From: Chamaecrista fasciculata
Taxonomy: Eukaryota > Streptophyta > Magnoliopsida > Fabales > Fabaceae
Direction: 5' to 3'
DNA: 64,000 nucleotides
NCBI GenBank assembly: GCA_003254925.1
Contig: QANZ01053957.1
Span: 41,018-105,017 of the forward strand
Part shown: positions 30,503 to 42,468 of the stretch, one piece after another
Layout: each line of letters begins with the position of its first letter
Numbering within the stretch: position 1 is the stretch's first letter
Program-made: the position numbers and the translations under genes
Notes under the pieces: model-generated
Seen by the model: the letters and a program-made list of their open reading frames with translations, nothing else
Told to the model about the DNA's origin: nothing
The model's database searches: none

Positions 30503-32420
30503 TAAAAAAAATTGTGATAAACTAGAAATAAACCAATACTTATCTAGTTCAAATCGACGGGGCTATTAGAGCAAACAGACCGGAACTATTAGAGCAAAAG
30601 ACTTTACAGGGGGGTCATGCGAAGAATACTCCGACGATCAAGTTAGAAAAAGTTTAATGTGAGAGTAAGAGAATTCAGAGTGTTAGAAGTAGCTAACCTC
30701 AGACTGAGGATGCACATGGAATCCCCCACGTATTCAACCCACGTTCTCCAAGAGTGGATAAAGTGGGTGTCAGAGAAAAAAGGTTGAAGGAGGACATCGT
30801 GGGAAAATGAGAGTTATCGGGTTATGGCTCGCCAAACGTGCATGCGTTGTGTGCTTAACTGGGTCTGGGGTTGCCCCGAAGCTCGCGGGATGGATTTGAC
30901 TGAGTCCATGAGTCAACTGGCGAACTCCCAAAAAATAGTAATGTATCAATTTGGATATAAGTTTAGAGAAAAGTCACTATCATTAGAAAAACCACTATCA
31001 TTAGAAAATGCAAGTTTCACCGATGAAATGTCTATTTTGTGTCAAGACATTAATACTAAATGTTGGAGTTGCTACCTGAAAATAAGAGAAATACCTAAAA
31101 ACAAGAACAAATTGTTAGTAAATAAAATGCGTAGTCCTGGGCTGAGCCACAGATATCTCACTTTCTTTAAACTAATTTACACCTCCCACAGGTTGATTTA
31201 GTCATATCACCCGATGCAGTGGGTACGCAGTCGCGTTACCTCCAGGATACAATAGCCCAGTACTCGCCTATTTGATCTACCACCTCTGGACTAAGGAGAT
31301 AGATAGGACTCTAGCTTGCACACCTTTTCTCCATCCAAATATATAAAACTATATGTGTATCTTATTATTTCTTATATTGCTAACTAGTTTAATCCTCCAC
31401 ACTTATCTCATCTCTCTATTTACCCAACATGACACATATATACATGTTCCATACACACATAAGAATATTAATTATCTAGTTTTTATTTCCTCTTTATGTT
31501 GCTTCGATTCCAACGTCCATAAGCCCTTCAATTGCCTTTTAATTAACGTATGTCTCTAAAAATGCTCCAACGGACACATTCCAATGGTTTCTCTCAATGT
31601 ATTTAAATCATCCTTAAATATGAATATACATGTGCAACGACTTTAATTTTTCACCAATATTTAATATTTTTTAATAATATCTCAACAATCCCCACTTATT
31701 ATTATAAAATACTAAACAAGTTTTTATTTATTTTATATACTTGGATAGAGATAGATTATTATGCGTAATATAGATAACTAAATTGCTTTGAATCTATACT
31801 TAACAAAAATATATATCTTGATCCAGAGTCAAGAATGGTATTCGTCTTGAACTATGATTGCTTAGGGGAGACAAAATACATATATTGCACATAATACTCC
31901 AGGTGCAATTTATGAACCCTAACCCGCACGTTATGCAGCCATGTGCGTATCCTATGCTTGAATGTGTTTAGAGAATACGCCCTGAATATTCTCCTAGGAG
32001 CGGCTCCACTCTCACATTCAATAGGTGAATTCTATCAAGAGTGTTCATGCAATTATGACACTCCACTCTTATAGAGCTATAGACTTCGTGTTAAGAGTTT
32101 CTAAAAACTAAACCCCATATTTTCATTGCAGGAAAATGCACATACACCACATGGATGAATATAAAATTTGTGCATTTATCAACCAGCCACTCTATGATTT
32201 GTTTTTCCCTTTGAACCAAGTTCTTAGGATCTCTAATCACAAGGTAGGGTTTCCTCATAAGTTGCTTATAATTCTATGGGCTTAAGATTATTCATCCCCT
32301 CGATGTATTTCATACTCATTTTTCTATGTAAGACTTTTGTAAGTGGATCCACAATTTATAGTCTTTACATAGTCCACACATATGGTATATAATTTCTTTG
32401 AGAAAATTTTGTCATGACAC
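30503..32420 (-). mobile_element. Decayed copia-type retrotransposon remnant
   Basis: Near 32265-32355 the minus strand reads IVDPLTKVLHRKMSMKYIEG, which is the C-terminal tail of copia RNase H. The rest of the stretch toward 30540 contains non-AT-rich islands (30600-30900, 31200-31330 and 31890-32150) that look like LTR or leader sequence but have no open frames or paired ends I could match. Limits are approximate. Confidence 0.45.
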
Positions 32421-33119
32421 TAACACAATATTTTTTTCATGAGTTTGGATTTATCATTAATACTTATTTTAAAGTATTATCAAAATATATAAATAAAATA
32501 TATTTTCCACAAGGGACTTAATTTATTTTACTAGCTCTTCGCTAGTTAATGCTAAAGCTTTAAGCTTAGCTTCTCTTCCCATGCCAACAATAACATTTTT
32601 TTCCCACCAAAATTTCAATACTAAAATTCTCACAAAACAAGTTTCATGTTTCGTTTAATACATTTGAGCTTGTACCAAAAATTAAAATTAATAAATCATT
32701 CACAAACAATATTCAAACTCATAACAAGATAATTCTCAATTAATTCATAACTTAAATATTTACCAAAAAATTACTGAATTTAAATTCATTTCATAACAGA
32801 CATATAAATCAATTTTTTAGGATACTTTATTCAAGCTCCCTTGACCCCCACTATTTTTTCAATTTATAAATAATTCTATCTTCACAAAATAAATTAATAA
32901 ACCATCTATATAATTATATATAGTCGATCATCACAATTGATTCAAAATTCTAAAAATAATAAACAACACACTAATATATAATATATGCAATTTCATTCAT
33001 CTCAAACCACTACTTGCCAAACACATTTAAAAAACTACCATTAAATTAGATGCAATTCATAAACCAATAACCTAGCGGTTTCTAACACAAGTGCAAATAT
33101 ACAATTTTGCATATTCATA
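32421..33119. other. AT-rich spacer
   Basis: No gene or repeat boundary was seen. The sequence is very AT-rich with many short A and T runs. Confidence 0.35.
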
Positions 33120-33128
33120 TTAAAATTA

Positions 33129-33980
33129 GGGTAAATTACACAAAAGGGCCTTGTGGTTTGGCCCATTTTCAGATAGGGTCCTGTGGTTTAAAAAGTGTCA
33201 AATAGGGGGCACGTGGTTTCCTCCGTTAGCAAATAGGGTCCCAGGTGGTTTTTTCCATCCAAATTAACGAAGTAAACTTCAAGTTGGACTATTTTGTAAT
33301 TTGAGCATTTTTTCTATTAAAATAATCTAAAAAAGGACTATTTTGTAATTTGAACTAAAATATAGTAAAGTCCTCCTTCTTCTTCGCTAGAACACAGTCA
33401 CACACACTCCTCCTCCGCCGCCGCCGCCATTACCAGCCATGGCTCTCTCTCCGACGCTGAAGCCAAGTTGCCCAAGCTTTCCGGAACGCAGCCATGGAAC
33501 CTGTTGTTGGCGAGGAATATGACCAACACCGGCGAGTTCCCAAAATTATCCGAGAGATCGAACACGAAATGGTCTTGAGACTGAAATTGCTTTTTGGACT
33601 GGATCTCAATAATAATAATAGGTTCGCCGGAAATTTCCCGGAGGTGGTCTTGAGGCTTCCCACTCTCTCAAGTTCTTGGATCTGAGATTCAATGAGTTTG
33701 AAGGCTCGGTTCGTAGCGAAGAAGAAGAAGGACTTTACTTTTATTATATTTTAGTTCAAATTACAAAATAGTCCTTTTTTAGATTATTTTAATAGAAAAA
33801 ATGCTCAAATTACAAAATAGTCCAACTTGAAGTTTACTTCGTTAATTTGAATGGAAAAAACCACCTGGGACCCTATTTGCTAACGGAGGAAACCACGTGC
33901 CCCCTATTTGACACTTTTTAAACCACAGGACCCTATCTGAAAATGGACCAAACCACAAGGCCCTTTTGTGTAATTTACCC
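33129..33980. mobile_element. Pack-MULE carrying an LRX gene fragment
   Basis: It starts GGGTAAATTACACAAAAGG and ends CCTTTTGTGTAATTTACCC, with near-perfect inverted arms of about 240 bases (CAAATAGGGTCC phrases and complements). The flanking 9-mers are identical: TTAAAATTA at 33120-33128 and 33981-33989. The 370-bp centre is GC-richer and codes for part of a leucine-rich-repeat protein on the plus strand. Confidence 0.92.
33420..33725 (+). pseudogene. Captured leucine-rich-repeat extensin (LRX-like) fragment
   Basis: On the plus strand the frame from 33494 gives LKLLFGLDLNNNNRFAGNFP then EVVLRLPTL. After a small frameshift near 33660 it continues KFLDLRFNEFEGSV. The spacing LDL.NN.FAG.FP...L.LP.LKFLDLRFNEFEG is characteristic of the LRR domain of leucine-rich-repeat extensins, cell-wall proteins, as I remember that family. 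Extra residues in NNNN and the frameshift make it non-functional. The part upstream (33430-33590) is coding-like (it includes GSLSDAEAKL in one frame) but does not align to the LRX N-terminus with confidence. It may join non-adjacent pieces of the donor. Confidence 0.72.
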
Positions 33981-33989
33981 TTAAAATTA

Positions 33990-36900
33990 TATAACAAACT
34001 ATCTCTACATTTAAGTAGATATTACACTTTTCTATTTTCCAACTAAAAGATATTATAACCCAAAAATGAAACAATATTTTAATATCCCTCAATGAACCAA
34101 AGAATTGAAGTCTATTTATCAAAAACTAAATTTCAGTAAAGACATTCACAAGTCACAACTTATATTGAAATATAAAATTTTATTTATAATATATATTACC
34201 GTAACATAAATATTCATTTTCAACATCAATAAATATATATAACACATTCTTCTTATATTAATACACAATATAGACACACATAATCATATTTTAACTTTAT
34301 TTCTCATGAAAAACTTTCACATTAAACTAAACTTTCAATAATTCCACCACTCAGTATCTTGATTCACCAATCATAGCACTACACAATCAATTTGATAAAA
34401 CTCCAATATCTTATTTCAAGATTGAATCACATATCCCAAAATATTAACAAACTTTTCTTTTAAACAAGTTCATGAACCAATAATATACTTGTCTAGAACA
34501 CTCAATTTCTTCTACCATTAAGCTTTAAACACTATAGTCACAAAAGACTTCTCAATACCAAAATTATATAGAATGAGATTTTGTATATACCATTATTTTA
34601 AATATTTTCATAAATAAACTTTGTGATCAAAACCCTTCTCTTAGTAAGAAAACTCTTATTTCCTTTTCCATCTATGTTTTCTTAAGATAATGGGTTGCCT
34701 CCTCTTATACTGAAACTCATAATGGTGAGTCGTGAGTAGTTATATATAGAGGCTTAAGAACCTAGAAAAACTTTCTTTCAGTGTTTTATTTGGTATAACT
34801 GTAAAGGTAGCTCTAAAACAGTTTTTGGTGAACCTTATGTAAGGTTGACTTCATTGTATTGATTAGTTTTGCCCAAATTGTTATAAAACTCTCTTACTTT
34901 GTGTTTGAAAAGTAGATGCAAGATAAATAAGTTCTTTTATCTGAACCACTATAAATTTTTGACTTGTTTATATTTTCCATAACTATTGTTTTTTAAATTT
35001 TATCTTTCACTTCTTTTTTGGTCAAAATGAAACTTTATTCATTGGAAAATGGTAGTAGGCCATACATACATTAAGGAGATAGATCAAGGCATATATGAAA
35101 CAATGAAATCCAGTCAAGAAACTCCTCAAACAAATTTCATAAGAGAGTAAAGAAGTCTCAAACAACACACCTAAGAAGATAAAGATCTATATCCATCTCT
35201 CATATATTAAATAAAAGATATACAACCTCTTATCTATAGAGATGATATTTTGAACAGAGAGATATGAAGATATGAGTGAGAGGAAACACAGGTGGTCACC
35301 CCTTATCATCCCTTTCTAAGGAAGAAATCTTTTAAGAAAATCTCTTCAAAGATGAGTTTCAAGAGTAGATAAGAAAGATGAGTATATTTTAAAATAAAAG
35401 AAAAACCTTTTCCCTGAAGAAAAGGAGAAACTTTCCTAATAAAAACACAAATTAAAAACTTTCCTAATGAAAAGAGAGATCTCCCTAAAAGAGAAAACTA
35501 CAAAAACATGCCTAAGAAAACAGAAATAAAAAAAGACTGGATGGTCACCGCTGCACGACAGCAACAGCCCAGTCGACTCCTTCTTGCACAACTATCTTCC
35601 TCCCTTAGAACCCTAGCAAAGCTTCTTAATTGCCTTCTTGCTAAAAGATTTTGGCCCGTGAGGTCATATATACTAGGACAATTTTATCTTTCACTTGAAA
35701 AGAAAAATTTTCATAAGAATTGTTAAGGAACTATTCCATAAAGAATTTCTTTTTGTTAAGGAAATAAATTTTTGTTTTACAAAAAGTTTAATTTATTTTC
35801 CAATTTATCTCTCCTTGAGTGATTTTGTTTTTTGTACATGCCGATAAAAATGACTTTGATTTCATCAGATTTTAATTAAATATATTGCTTTTATGGGAAT
35901 TATGAATGGAAAATTGCTCTCTTAATTATAATGTTTTAATAACCAAACTAGTCATTACTCCGGTTAAGATATTGGGTTATTGGTCCAACAATCGAATCAT
36001 TCGGGTCAATTATTAAACCGATCAAATTAAAAAAAAAAAGAATATATATATATATGTATAAATCACTAATATATATAAATCCAAGTTCAATAAATTAGTA
36101 AAATATAAATAACTGTCACCTAAACAAACAAAACAATTCACATTCACAAATTAAAAAAATTATACACAGATTAAAATAATTTATTCTACACATTAAAAAA
36201 AATTATACATGCAAAAAATAAATATATTGACTAAATAAATTAATTTGAGCAATTCAATCTATTAAAAATCAAACAAAAAATGTCACATACATATACACAT
36301 CTTTTCTACTATAAAAGAGTGGGTTGTTTACAAGTTTTGGTTTCCAAAAATGCCCTTAATAGCCCATGGTGAATTGGTGTCTATTACTAATCACAAGTCA
36401 CAACCTTTTAAAATCTTATCCTTAGAAATGTAATCTCAACCTATAAATCAAACAAACATATGAAATTTGACCCAATTTCTCGTCTAGGACTCTGTAATTG
36501 AAAATGCAACTACTCTTAATCGCAATATCTTCCATTGCAACTACAAAAATGACATGACTTCAAGCAACATCTCCAATTTGGGCTTTGTGTCCTCTGGATT
36601 TTGACAAAAATGCTGCAAACTCTGTGATTTCAAGGACTTCAAACAGCCGGTTGTCCGTGGCACTCTGAAGTTTTTTGAACATCTTGAAACATGCATGTAC
36701 ATATCTTGGGGTTGATCAATTTTGATACTTTCACTCTCTGTGTTTGAATTTATATTTAAAGAAGAAGCAAATGATTGAAGAATGAGGACAATCATTAAGG
36801 AACAAACCCATATTTCCAAATCCCGCCAATGATTTTGTTGCCGTCTCTGCCAACCGCTACTTTCCACACTATCTACAATTCTCTTCCCTCAAGCGTCTTT

Positions 36901-37348
36901 AAGATCTTCTTTATGTTTGGGCGAGTCTCATATTTTAGGTACTATTTTAGGCACAAAACCACTTTTCACATAGATATGGCAATTAATAGTAATCATAGAG
37001 TCACATCCTTTGTTGTTGTATTTTTTTTTTTTTTGCTTGATTTTGAAAATTGTTTAGATCTTAAAGAAAAACTTCCATTTTAGGTACTAAATAGTATTAA
37101 TTAATTTTATAATTTATATTTAATTGTATTGTTTGTAATGAGATGTTATAAAATCGATAAAGATGGATGGAAGAGGGACATGAGAGCATGAATATAATGT
37201 CCAAAAAGTTCCGTGATTAGTATTATTGGGCATCGACAAAAGGCAAAGTTATGAAAACTAAGGATAATAAATTAATTAATATGGATAGATTGATATAACA
37301 TTTACATATCGTTGCTGTGAGTCTTAATTAGGCCAAAGTCATTAGCAA
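33990..37348. other. Long AT-rich region without a supported gene
   Basis: No gene can be supported. Near 35013-35045 the minus strand reads AATAAAGTTTCATTTTGACC, like the 3' end of some plant LINEs, but no coding part follows. A 108-residue minus frame at 36541-36867 (containing VPRTTGCLKSLKSQSLQHFC) lies in the least AT-rich part of the stretch. It has no recognised motif and could be a captured exon or chance. Confidence 0.35.
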
Positions 37349-37357
37349 TATTAAGAA

Positions 37358-38322
37358 GACCAAAGTCCTATTTTGGTCCCTCAGTTATGTTTAATGTTCT
37401 AAATTAGTCCCTCAGTTATTTTTCGTTCCATATTGGTCCCTCAATTTTTCAAAACTTGGCATAGTTGGTCCCTCAAACGTTTTCCATCCATTTTTCCGTT
37501 AAAAAAAAGGGAAAAATAAACTTTCATCCCTCAAAAATCTTATTTTCTTATATTAAAATCATTTTCTTTTTATAATATGACCAATCCATTTCCTCTTAGC
37601 CCCAATTTCAAAAGCCGTGCACTTCTCCAGAATCTATCGTTTTACACTTTACAGCTAACTTTTATTGAAACGTCCCTTTATTAATTTATTGATAGTGCAT
37701 GTATGAGGTTCTTGATGGTAAATTTCACTTGCAATTTGTCTTCCGATGCCATTCTGCTTTGCATTGCCTATTTTATATTGGGTCTAACCGAGAAATTGCT
37801 CCTCTAGGGTGATTGCGAGCAAGTTTGTTACCCATATCTCCAGACTTAAAGTTCCTAAGAAGTCCTTCTATCAAGAGGAGAAGAGGAAATTGGGGCTTTT
37901 GAAATCGATTGTTAAGCTAGATTAAGTTGAAGGTAAATGGAATGCACATAACGCAGAGTGTGGAGAAGTGCACGGCGAGGAAGGAGAATGTGAGGCCGAC
38001 AAACGACGGCGGAGGGGAGACGAGAGTTAGAGAGGAAAAAGTCATGTTTTTGGGCGAATTCAGTTAAAATCTTAACTTATTTTTTTTTCTTATGTTTTGA
38101 TCCTCTTATAAAAAGAAAGGATCTTAATATAAGAAAATAAAATTTTTGGTTTTAAAGTTTATTTTTCTTTTTTTTTTTTAACAAAAAAATGGATGGAAAA
38201 CGTTTGAGGGACGAATTGTGTCAAGTTTTGGAAAATTGAGGAACCAATATAAAACGAAAAATAACTGAGGGACCAATTTGGAACATTAAGCATAACTGAG
38301 GGACCAAAACAGAACTTTGGCC
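37358..38322. mobile_element. MULE with unidentified captured sequence
   Basis: It starts GACCAAAGTCCTATTTTGG and ends CAGAACTTTGGCC. The arms of about 150 bases are built from TTTTGGTCCCTCAGTTAT phrases in inverted orientation. The flanking 9-mers are identical: TATTAAGAA at 37349-37357 and 38323-38331. The centre (about 37590-38040) is unrelated to the arms and looks partly coding. Confidence 0.9.
37806..37925 (+). pseudogene. Possible captured exon, function unknown
   Basis: After a CTCTAG edge the frame is open for 39 codons to a TAA and reads VIASKFVTHISRLKVPKKSF then YQEEKRKLGLLKSIVKLD, a basic segment with no family I can name. It is followed by GACGGCGGAGG-type GC-rich sequence, unlike the surroundings. 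Its position inside a Mutator-type element suggests capture from a host gene. Confidence 0.35.
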
Positions 38323-38489
38323 TATTAAGAATAAGTAGTGAAAGATTTGGGTTTGGTGTCTTGGGTGTTTGATTTGAATTACGATTTTAAAAATAATAAA
38401 AATATAAAAAATATATTCAAGTATGTGGAATAACATTTTAAAATGTCTTTTTAAGTATGGATTAAAATTAAAAATTTTATAATTAGATC

Positions 38490-38812
38490 TCAATGATAAT
38501 ACATTAAAGTAGATGATAAAAATATNTTACTAACACCAAAACAAACAAAAAAACAACACTCCTTTATCCTCCTTTATTTTTATCATTTTTACCCCTATAC
38601 AAATTTAAAATACTAATACTATTATTTCAATCTACCACAATCATTACATACCCTTTAAAATAATTTCACATCATAATTCCTCATTTATCTCTCATTTTCC
38701 CAAACACAATTTACTAAAAACCTCCTTTATAACACAAATCCTTTACCTCTCCTTTATTACCTCACCTATTCCTTTATCCTCCTTTACATCTACTTTGCAT
38801 CCGAACGCACCC
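38490..38812. mobile_element. MITE with GGGTGCGTTCGGATG end, broken by an N
   Basis: The right end reads CATCCGAACGCACCC at 38798-38812, a typical miniature-element terminus. Phrases CCTCCTTTA recur inside it. The left part is uncertain because a single N at 38526 interrupts the sequence close to where the other arm should lie. Confidence 0.4.
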
Positions 38813-38982
38813 ATAGTATGAGCCAACCCGTAATCCAACCCAGACCGATTAATGTGTCACTGTTTGACCAACCCAATATGACAAATAAAATTATAACTCT
38901 GAACTCAACCCTTGGACACTGCTATTTTGAATTTAATCTGGAACCACTTTAATTAATTTGAAGAGCAAATAAATTAACGTAC

Positions 38983-39937
38983 CATTCCTGAACGAGTTTC
39001 AACAAGAGTGCCAGCTCCGGCAGAAGCAAAATTCGCACCATACATATAATCTTCATAGTTTGAAGAATCACCATGTTGCAGATATGGCTGTAATAGTGGC
39101 AACTTTGCATATTCCGCTGCATACACATACATATATGCATACATACAATTAATAAAATTAATTAAGATGGTGAAATATAGAAATTAAAAAATAATCAGAA
39201 ATCTTCCGAGAAGATGTTACGTACATCATGAAATTAATTATCATAAAAAATAAAAGTTCAAAGTAAAAATTTGATCTCATATCTTGCGTTCAGTTTTTAA
39301 TTTGGTTTTTATATTTTTTTTTACACTTTTAGTTTCATATCTTTAACTACTCAGGTGCAAAATTGGTCTCATAAATTTTTTTACAGATTGGGTCCCATAT
39401 ATTTTGGTCATATTGCAAAATTGGTCTCATATCCTTGCAAAATGTTCCACCATTAGTCTCACCTGATCCAAATATATATATGGAATTAATTCTACATCTA
39501 ACCTAAACATCTGAAACCAAAATCTACAACAACAAAATATGATACCAATTATGCACATGACCCAAAGATAATGGGACCATAAGTATCAAAAAACAAAAAG
39601 ATACGAGATTAAATTGAGAACTGGACATAAGATATGAGATCAAATTTACACTTTGACCGATAATAAATGATGATGACTCACCTATGAAATCTGGGATTAC
39701 TCGTCCATCGGAAAACCTTCCAGTGGGATAGTGGAAGAAAGTTTGGCCATAAGGAGCAGAGTTTGAGAGAAGAAAAGGGATTGTTTTGATGTAATTATTG
39801 TTTCCAACATCAAACAATGAGTCTCCAAATACGAATAAAGCTGCATCTGTATGTGACAACCACATTTGATTAACATTAATCACGTACAAAACCAAGAAAC
39901 TCATGAACACAAGCCTCGAAATAATTGCCATGTTCAT
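38983..39937 (-). CDS. GDSL esterase/lipase, exons 1-2 (5' part only)
   Basis: Exon 1 is 39682-39937 with the start at the first ATG (39937; a second is at 39931). A hydrophobic signal segment follows ([18 protein letters not shown]). Then [16 protein letters not shown] holds block I with the catalytic Ser, and [15 protein letters not shown] follows. Its donor is GTGAGT. Exon 2 is 38983-39116, after a TGCAG acceptor. It reads [14 protein letters not shown]...[11 protein letters not shown] (block II) and ends SGM at a GTACGT donor. The frames are intact and join in phase (130 codons). This matches GLIP-type secreted lipases of about 370 residues that act in the cell wall or apoplast. Exons 3-5 do not follow within 39 kb. 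Intron 1 carries a fold-back element. Confidence 0.88.
39256..39658. mobile_element. Fold-back MITE in GDSL intron 1
   Basis: The left end GTTCAAAGTAAAAATTTG and the right end CAAATTTACACTTTGACC are inverted. The arms contain TTGATCTCATATCTT and its complement. No clean target duplication could be read. It occupies most of the 565-bp intron between exons 1 and 2. Confidence 0.7.
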
Positions 39938-40226
39938 CACTTTGTTTGATATATATTTGGTTGCCAAATGAAGTCTATATCATTATATATATAATTAAAT
40001 ATGATATATGAGTGAGAAATACGTACGGGATAGTAATGTTTGGAATTTTGGATTAGGAAGATATTTGTGTTGTTTGCAGTCCAAAAGAAAAAGAAAAAGA
40101 TATTTGTGTTGTTTCTCCGACCAGTGTTTGGTCGGTACGGTCTTCAAATTCAAACAAACTTTTGACAAAAAGGTCAAACAAAAAAACTTACAAATCGCCT
40201 CAATGTCAATAGTTTTTAATTTTTGA

Positions 40227-40910
40227 ATGGCAGTACCATCTAAATGAAATTAAATGAGCATGAAATCAACATGCTAATAAAATTAATCATATCTCCTTTA
40301 TTTTAAATATGAATATAATAAAACAAAATAAATATGATTATATTTAGTAATTAAAAATTATAATAAAAGTTTTAAAAAATATTAAAAATTAAAAGAAAAA
40401 ATTATAAAATATTAGAAATCAAAATAAAATTTAAAATGAATATTAGGGACCAAAATGAGAAATCAGCCTTTTTAGTTTTAATATTTAAAGTTTAAACTCA
40501 ACCTTTTTAATTATTTTGTTAACGAAGTTATTCTTTTTCTACACATCATGAGAATTTTTTAATTTAAAGCATGTTATATATATGTGCTGATATAAAATGT
40601 TAACACGAATTATTAATATTAGTTGCTTTGTATGCTCTAACAGGAATTTAAATATTAATTTAAATTTAATAATTATTATAATTTTAAAATAAAAAAAATT
40701 ATTTTTATTATATTTTATAGTAAAATTTAATTTTTTTTAATTTTTATTATAAATTTATTAATTTAAAGTTATGAAAAGTTAACCTCATCTACTGCTTCTC
40801 TCTCTTTTTATATGCCCACTACTTCTTACATGTTAGTTATTTTGTTTTTTTATAAATTTTAATTAAATTATTTTTGACCGACGATAAGCACCCTTAAACA
40901 TATAATATTA
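40227..40910. other. AT-rich region upstream of the GDSL 5' part
   Basis: No gene seen. The sequence is very AT-rich. The stretch just upstream of the GDSL start (39938-40226) should hold its promoter; a TATATATAATG-like run lies at about 39985-39995 on the minus strand, but it is one of many such runs. Confidence 0.3.
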
Positions 40911-40950
40911 CTAGGGGCTTTCTGTGCCCTAACGGCAAGGAAATATGTAT
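40911..40950 (-). other. Helitron 3' terminus, minus strand (CTAG)
   Basis: On the minus strand the sequence runs through a worn hairpin (TTTCCTTGCC / GGGCACAGAAA), then GCCCCTAG, then T. It is a close relative of the terminus at 41677. Confidence 0.55.
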
Positions 40951-41372
40951 GTAACGTTTGATTTGACATTTATAGTTATTCATTGACTAAATAGATATTT
41001 CTATTATTCAAGGACTAAATCGTTAGAAGTGTGAAAATTAAAAGACCAAATAATAAGTTTTTACTATCTTAAATCTCATCTAATATTTTTTCTCTCTCAT
41101 TATCTATACACTTAGCCAACTATCAAATTCCACATGTTTATTTCTTATTTTTTTTTTAATTTTTAATTTAATTATTTTTGACCAACCAAAAGCACTCTCA
41201 CACATATAATATAGTATCAATTAATTAATTAATTAATATGATCGCCCATTTTTATTTTTGGTAGAGTGAATATTGCATTTATATTTATTTCAGTTGATTA
41301 TTTTTAAAATTTAACCTGTGTTTTTATCTTTCATTTTTTATTAAGCAAAGATTATCATGTTTTTTTGTTAAA

Positions 41373-41536
41373 GGGTCAATTTGGTCTTAAATGTATACCC
41401 TAATGTTTATTTTGGTTCATTATGTTTCAAAATGAATCATTTTGCCAATATTTAGGACTAATTTGAACATTTTGAAACATAATGGACCAAAATGAACATT
41501 AAGCTATACATTTAGGACCAAAATGAACCTTTGACC
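41373..41536. mobile_element. Short fold-back MITE (164 bp)
   Basis: The left half GGTCTTAAATGTATACC pairs with GTATACATTTAGGACC-like sequence (TATACATTTAGGACC) on the right. TTCAAAATG and CATTTTGAA pair near the centre. The whole unit is a hairpin. Flanking duplication is unclear because of T runs. Confidence 0.65.
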
Positions 41537-41676
41537 TTTTTTTTTTTTTGGAAAACATTATACATTTATACTTATCATTATTTGACTTTGTCACATTGGC
41601 GAAAGCAATCTCACAATCACGCGTGTTGATTTGATTGATAGGTAAGTATATGACACATGTGACAATATTACAGATA

Positions 41677-41710
41677 TTAGGGGCTTTGCGTGTCCTGACG
41701 GGCACGCAAA
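41677..41710 (-). other. Helitron 3' terminus, minus strand (CTAA)
   Basis: The minus strand reads TTTGCGTGCCCGTCAGGACACGCAAA broken into stem halves TTTGCGTGCCC and GGACACGCAAA, then GCCCCTAA and T. A near-perfect hairpin a few bases before CTRR is the Helitron signature. The element body would lie to the right (upstream on the minus strand) but has no recognisable genes. Confidence 0.65.
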
Positions 41711-42463
41711 TATGTATGTAAAATAAATAAAGGACTAAATTGTTAACTTAGTAAAGAAAGAGAGACCAAATAGTAAATTTTCTCGTATTTTTAATTTTAT
41801 AGACTATAGTTTTAAACATGGACGACCAAAAAGAGGTGGAGCCATATAATATAAGATTTATAGACACGCAAAATATAGCTAGTGTCATCGAAGGATATTT
41901 ATATTTCTAAGTTTTATTTGTTTTTTTTTAATTTATTTACTTATACTTTGATTATTGTGTTGTAAATTTTTCAATAGATTATAAATAAATACTAAAAAAA
42001 AAAGTATTATGATCAAGAAAAACTATGTAAAGTATACTAATTTCATAAAGTATACCAATTTCATAAAGTATTAATTTATATATTATATTGTTAAACATAA
42101 AGTATACTAATTAAAGATTCTTAAAGATTTAGGTTGAGAGTAGAAAATATCTTAGTTTTAGAATATCTTGGAGAAGAGGGAAGAAATTTGTTATAATTGA
42201 AAGTTATAGACTAATTATAAAGACTAAAATAGATATTTAACTTTGGAATAAAAACCGATCGCTAAGATCGGATGCAAGAAAAATCAACAGTTAAGATGCA
42301 ATAAAAACTGAAGTCTAAGATGAAGTAGAAACTAATGGCTAAGATTGAGTCACGTCATCAATTTTCATTAAATACCGACAAAATTAAACCACAAGGCCCT
42401 TTTGTGTTAACATCCAAAACCTCAGGGTACTAAAATGTCATTTTTTAAACCTCAGGGTACCAA
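41711..42463. other. AT-rich spacer with a partial fold-back arm
   Basis: No gene was seen. From about 42385 to 42468 the sequence repeats CCTCAGGGTACCAAAGT phrases of the GGGTAAATTACAC family; this is the target into which the solo LTR inserted. Confidence 0.5.
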
Positions 42464-42468
42464 AGTAA

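Noticed and set aside
30824..31201. 125-residue plus frame as a gene
   Set aside because: No motif, no splice context, lies in a decayed retrotransposon remnant.
35508..35726. 72-residue plus frame
   Set aside because: Short, no recognised motif and no flanking gene structure.
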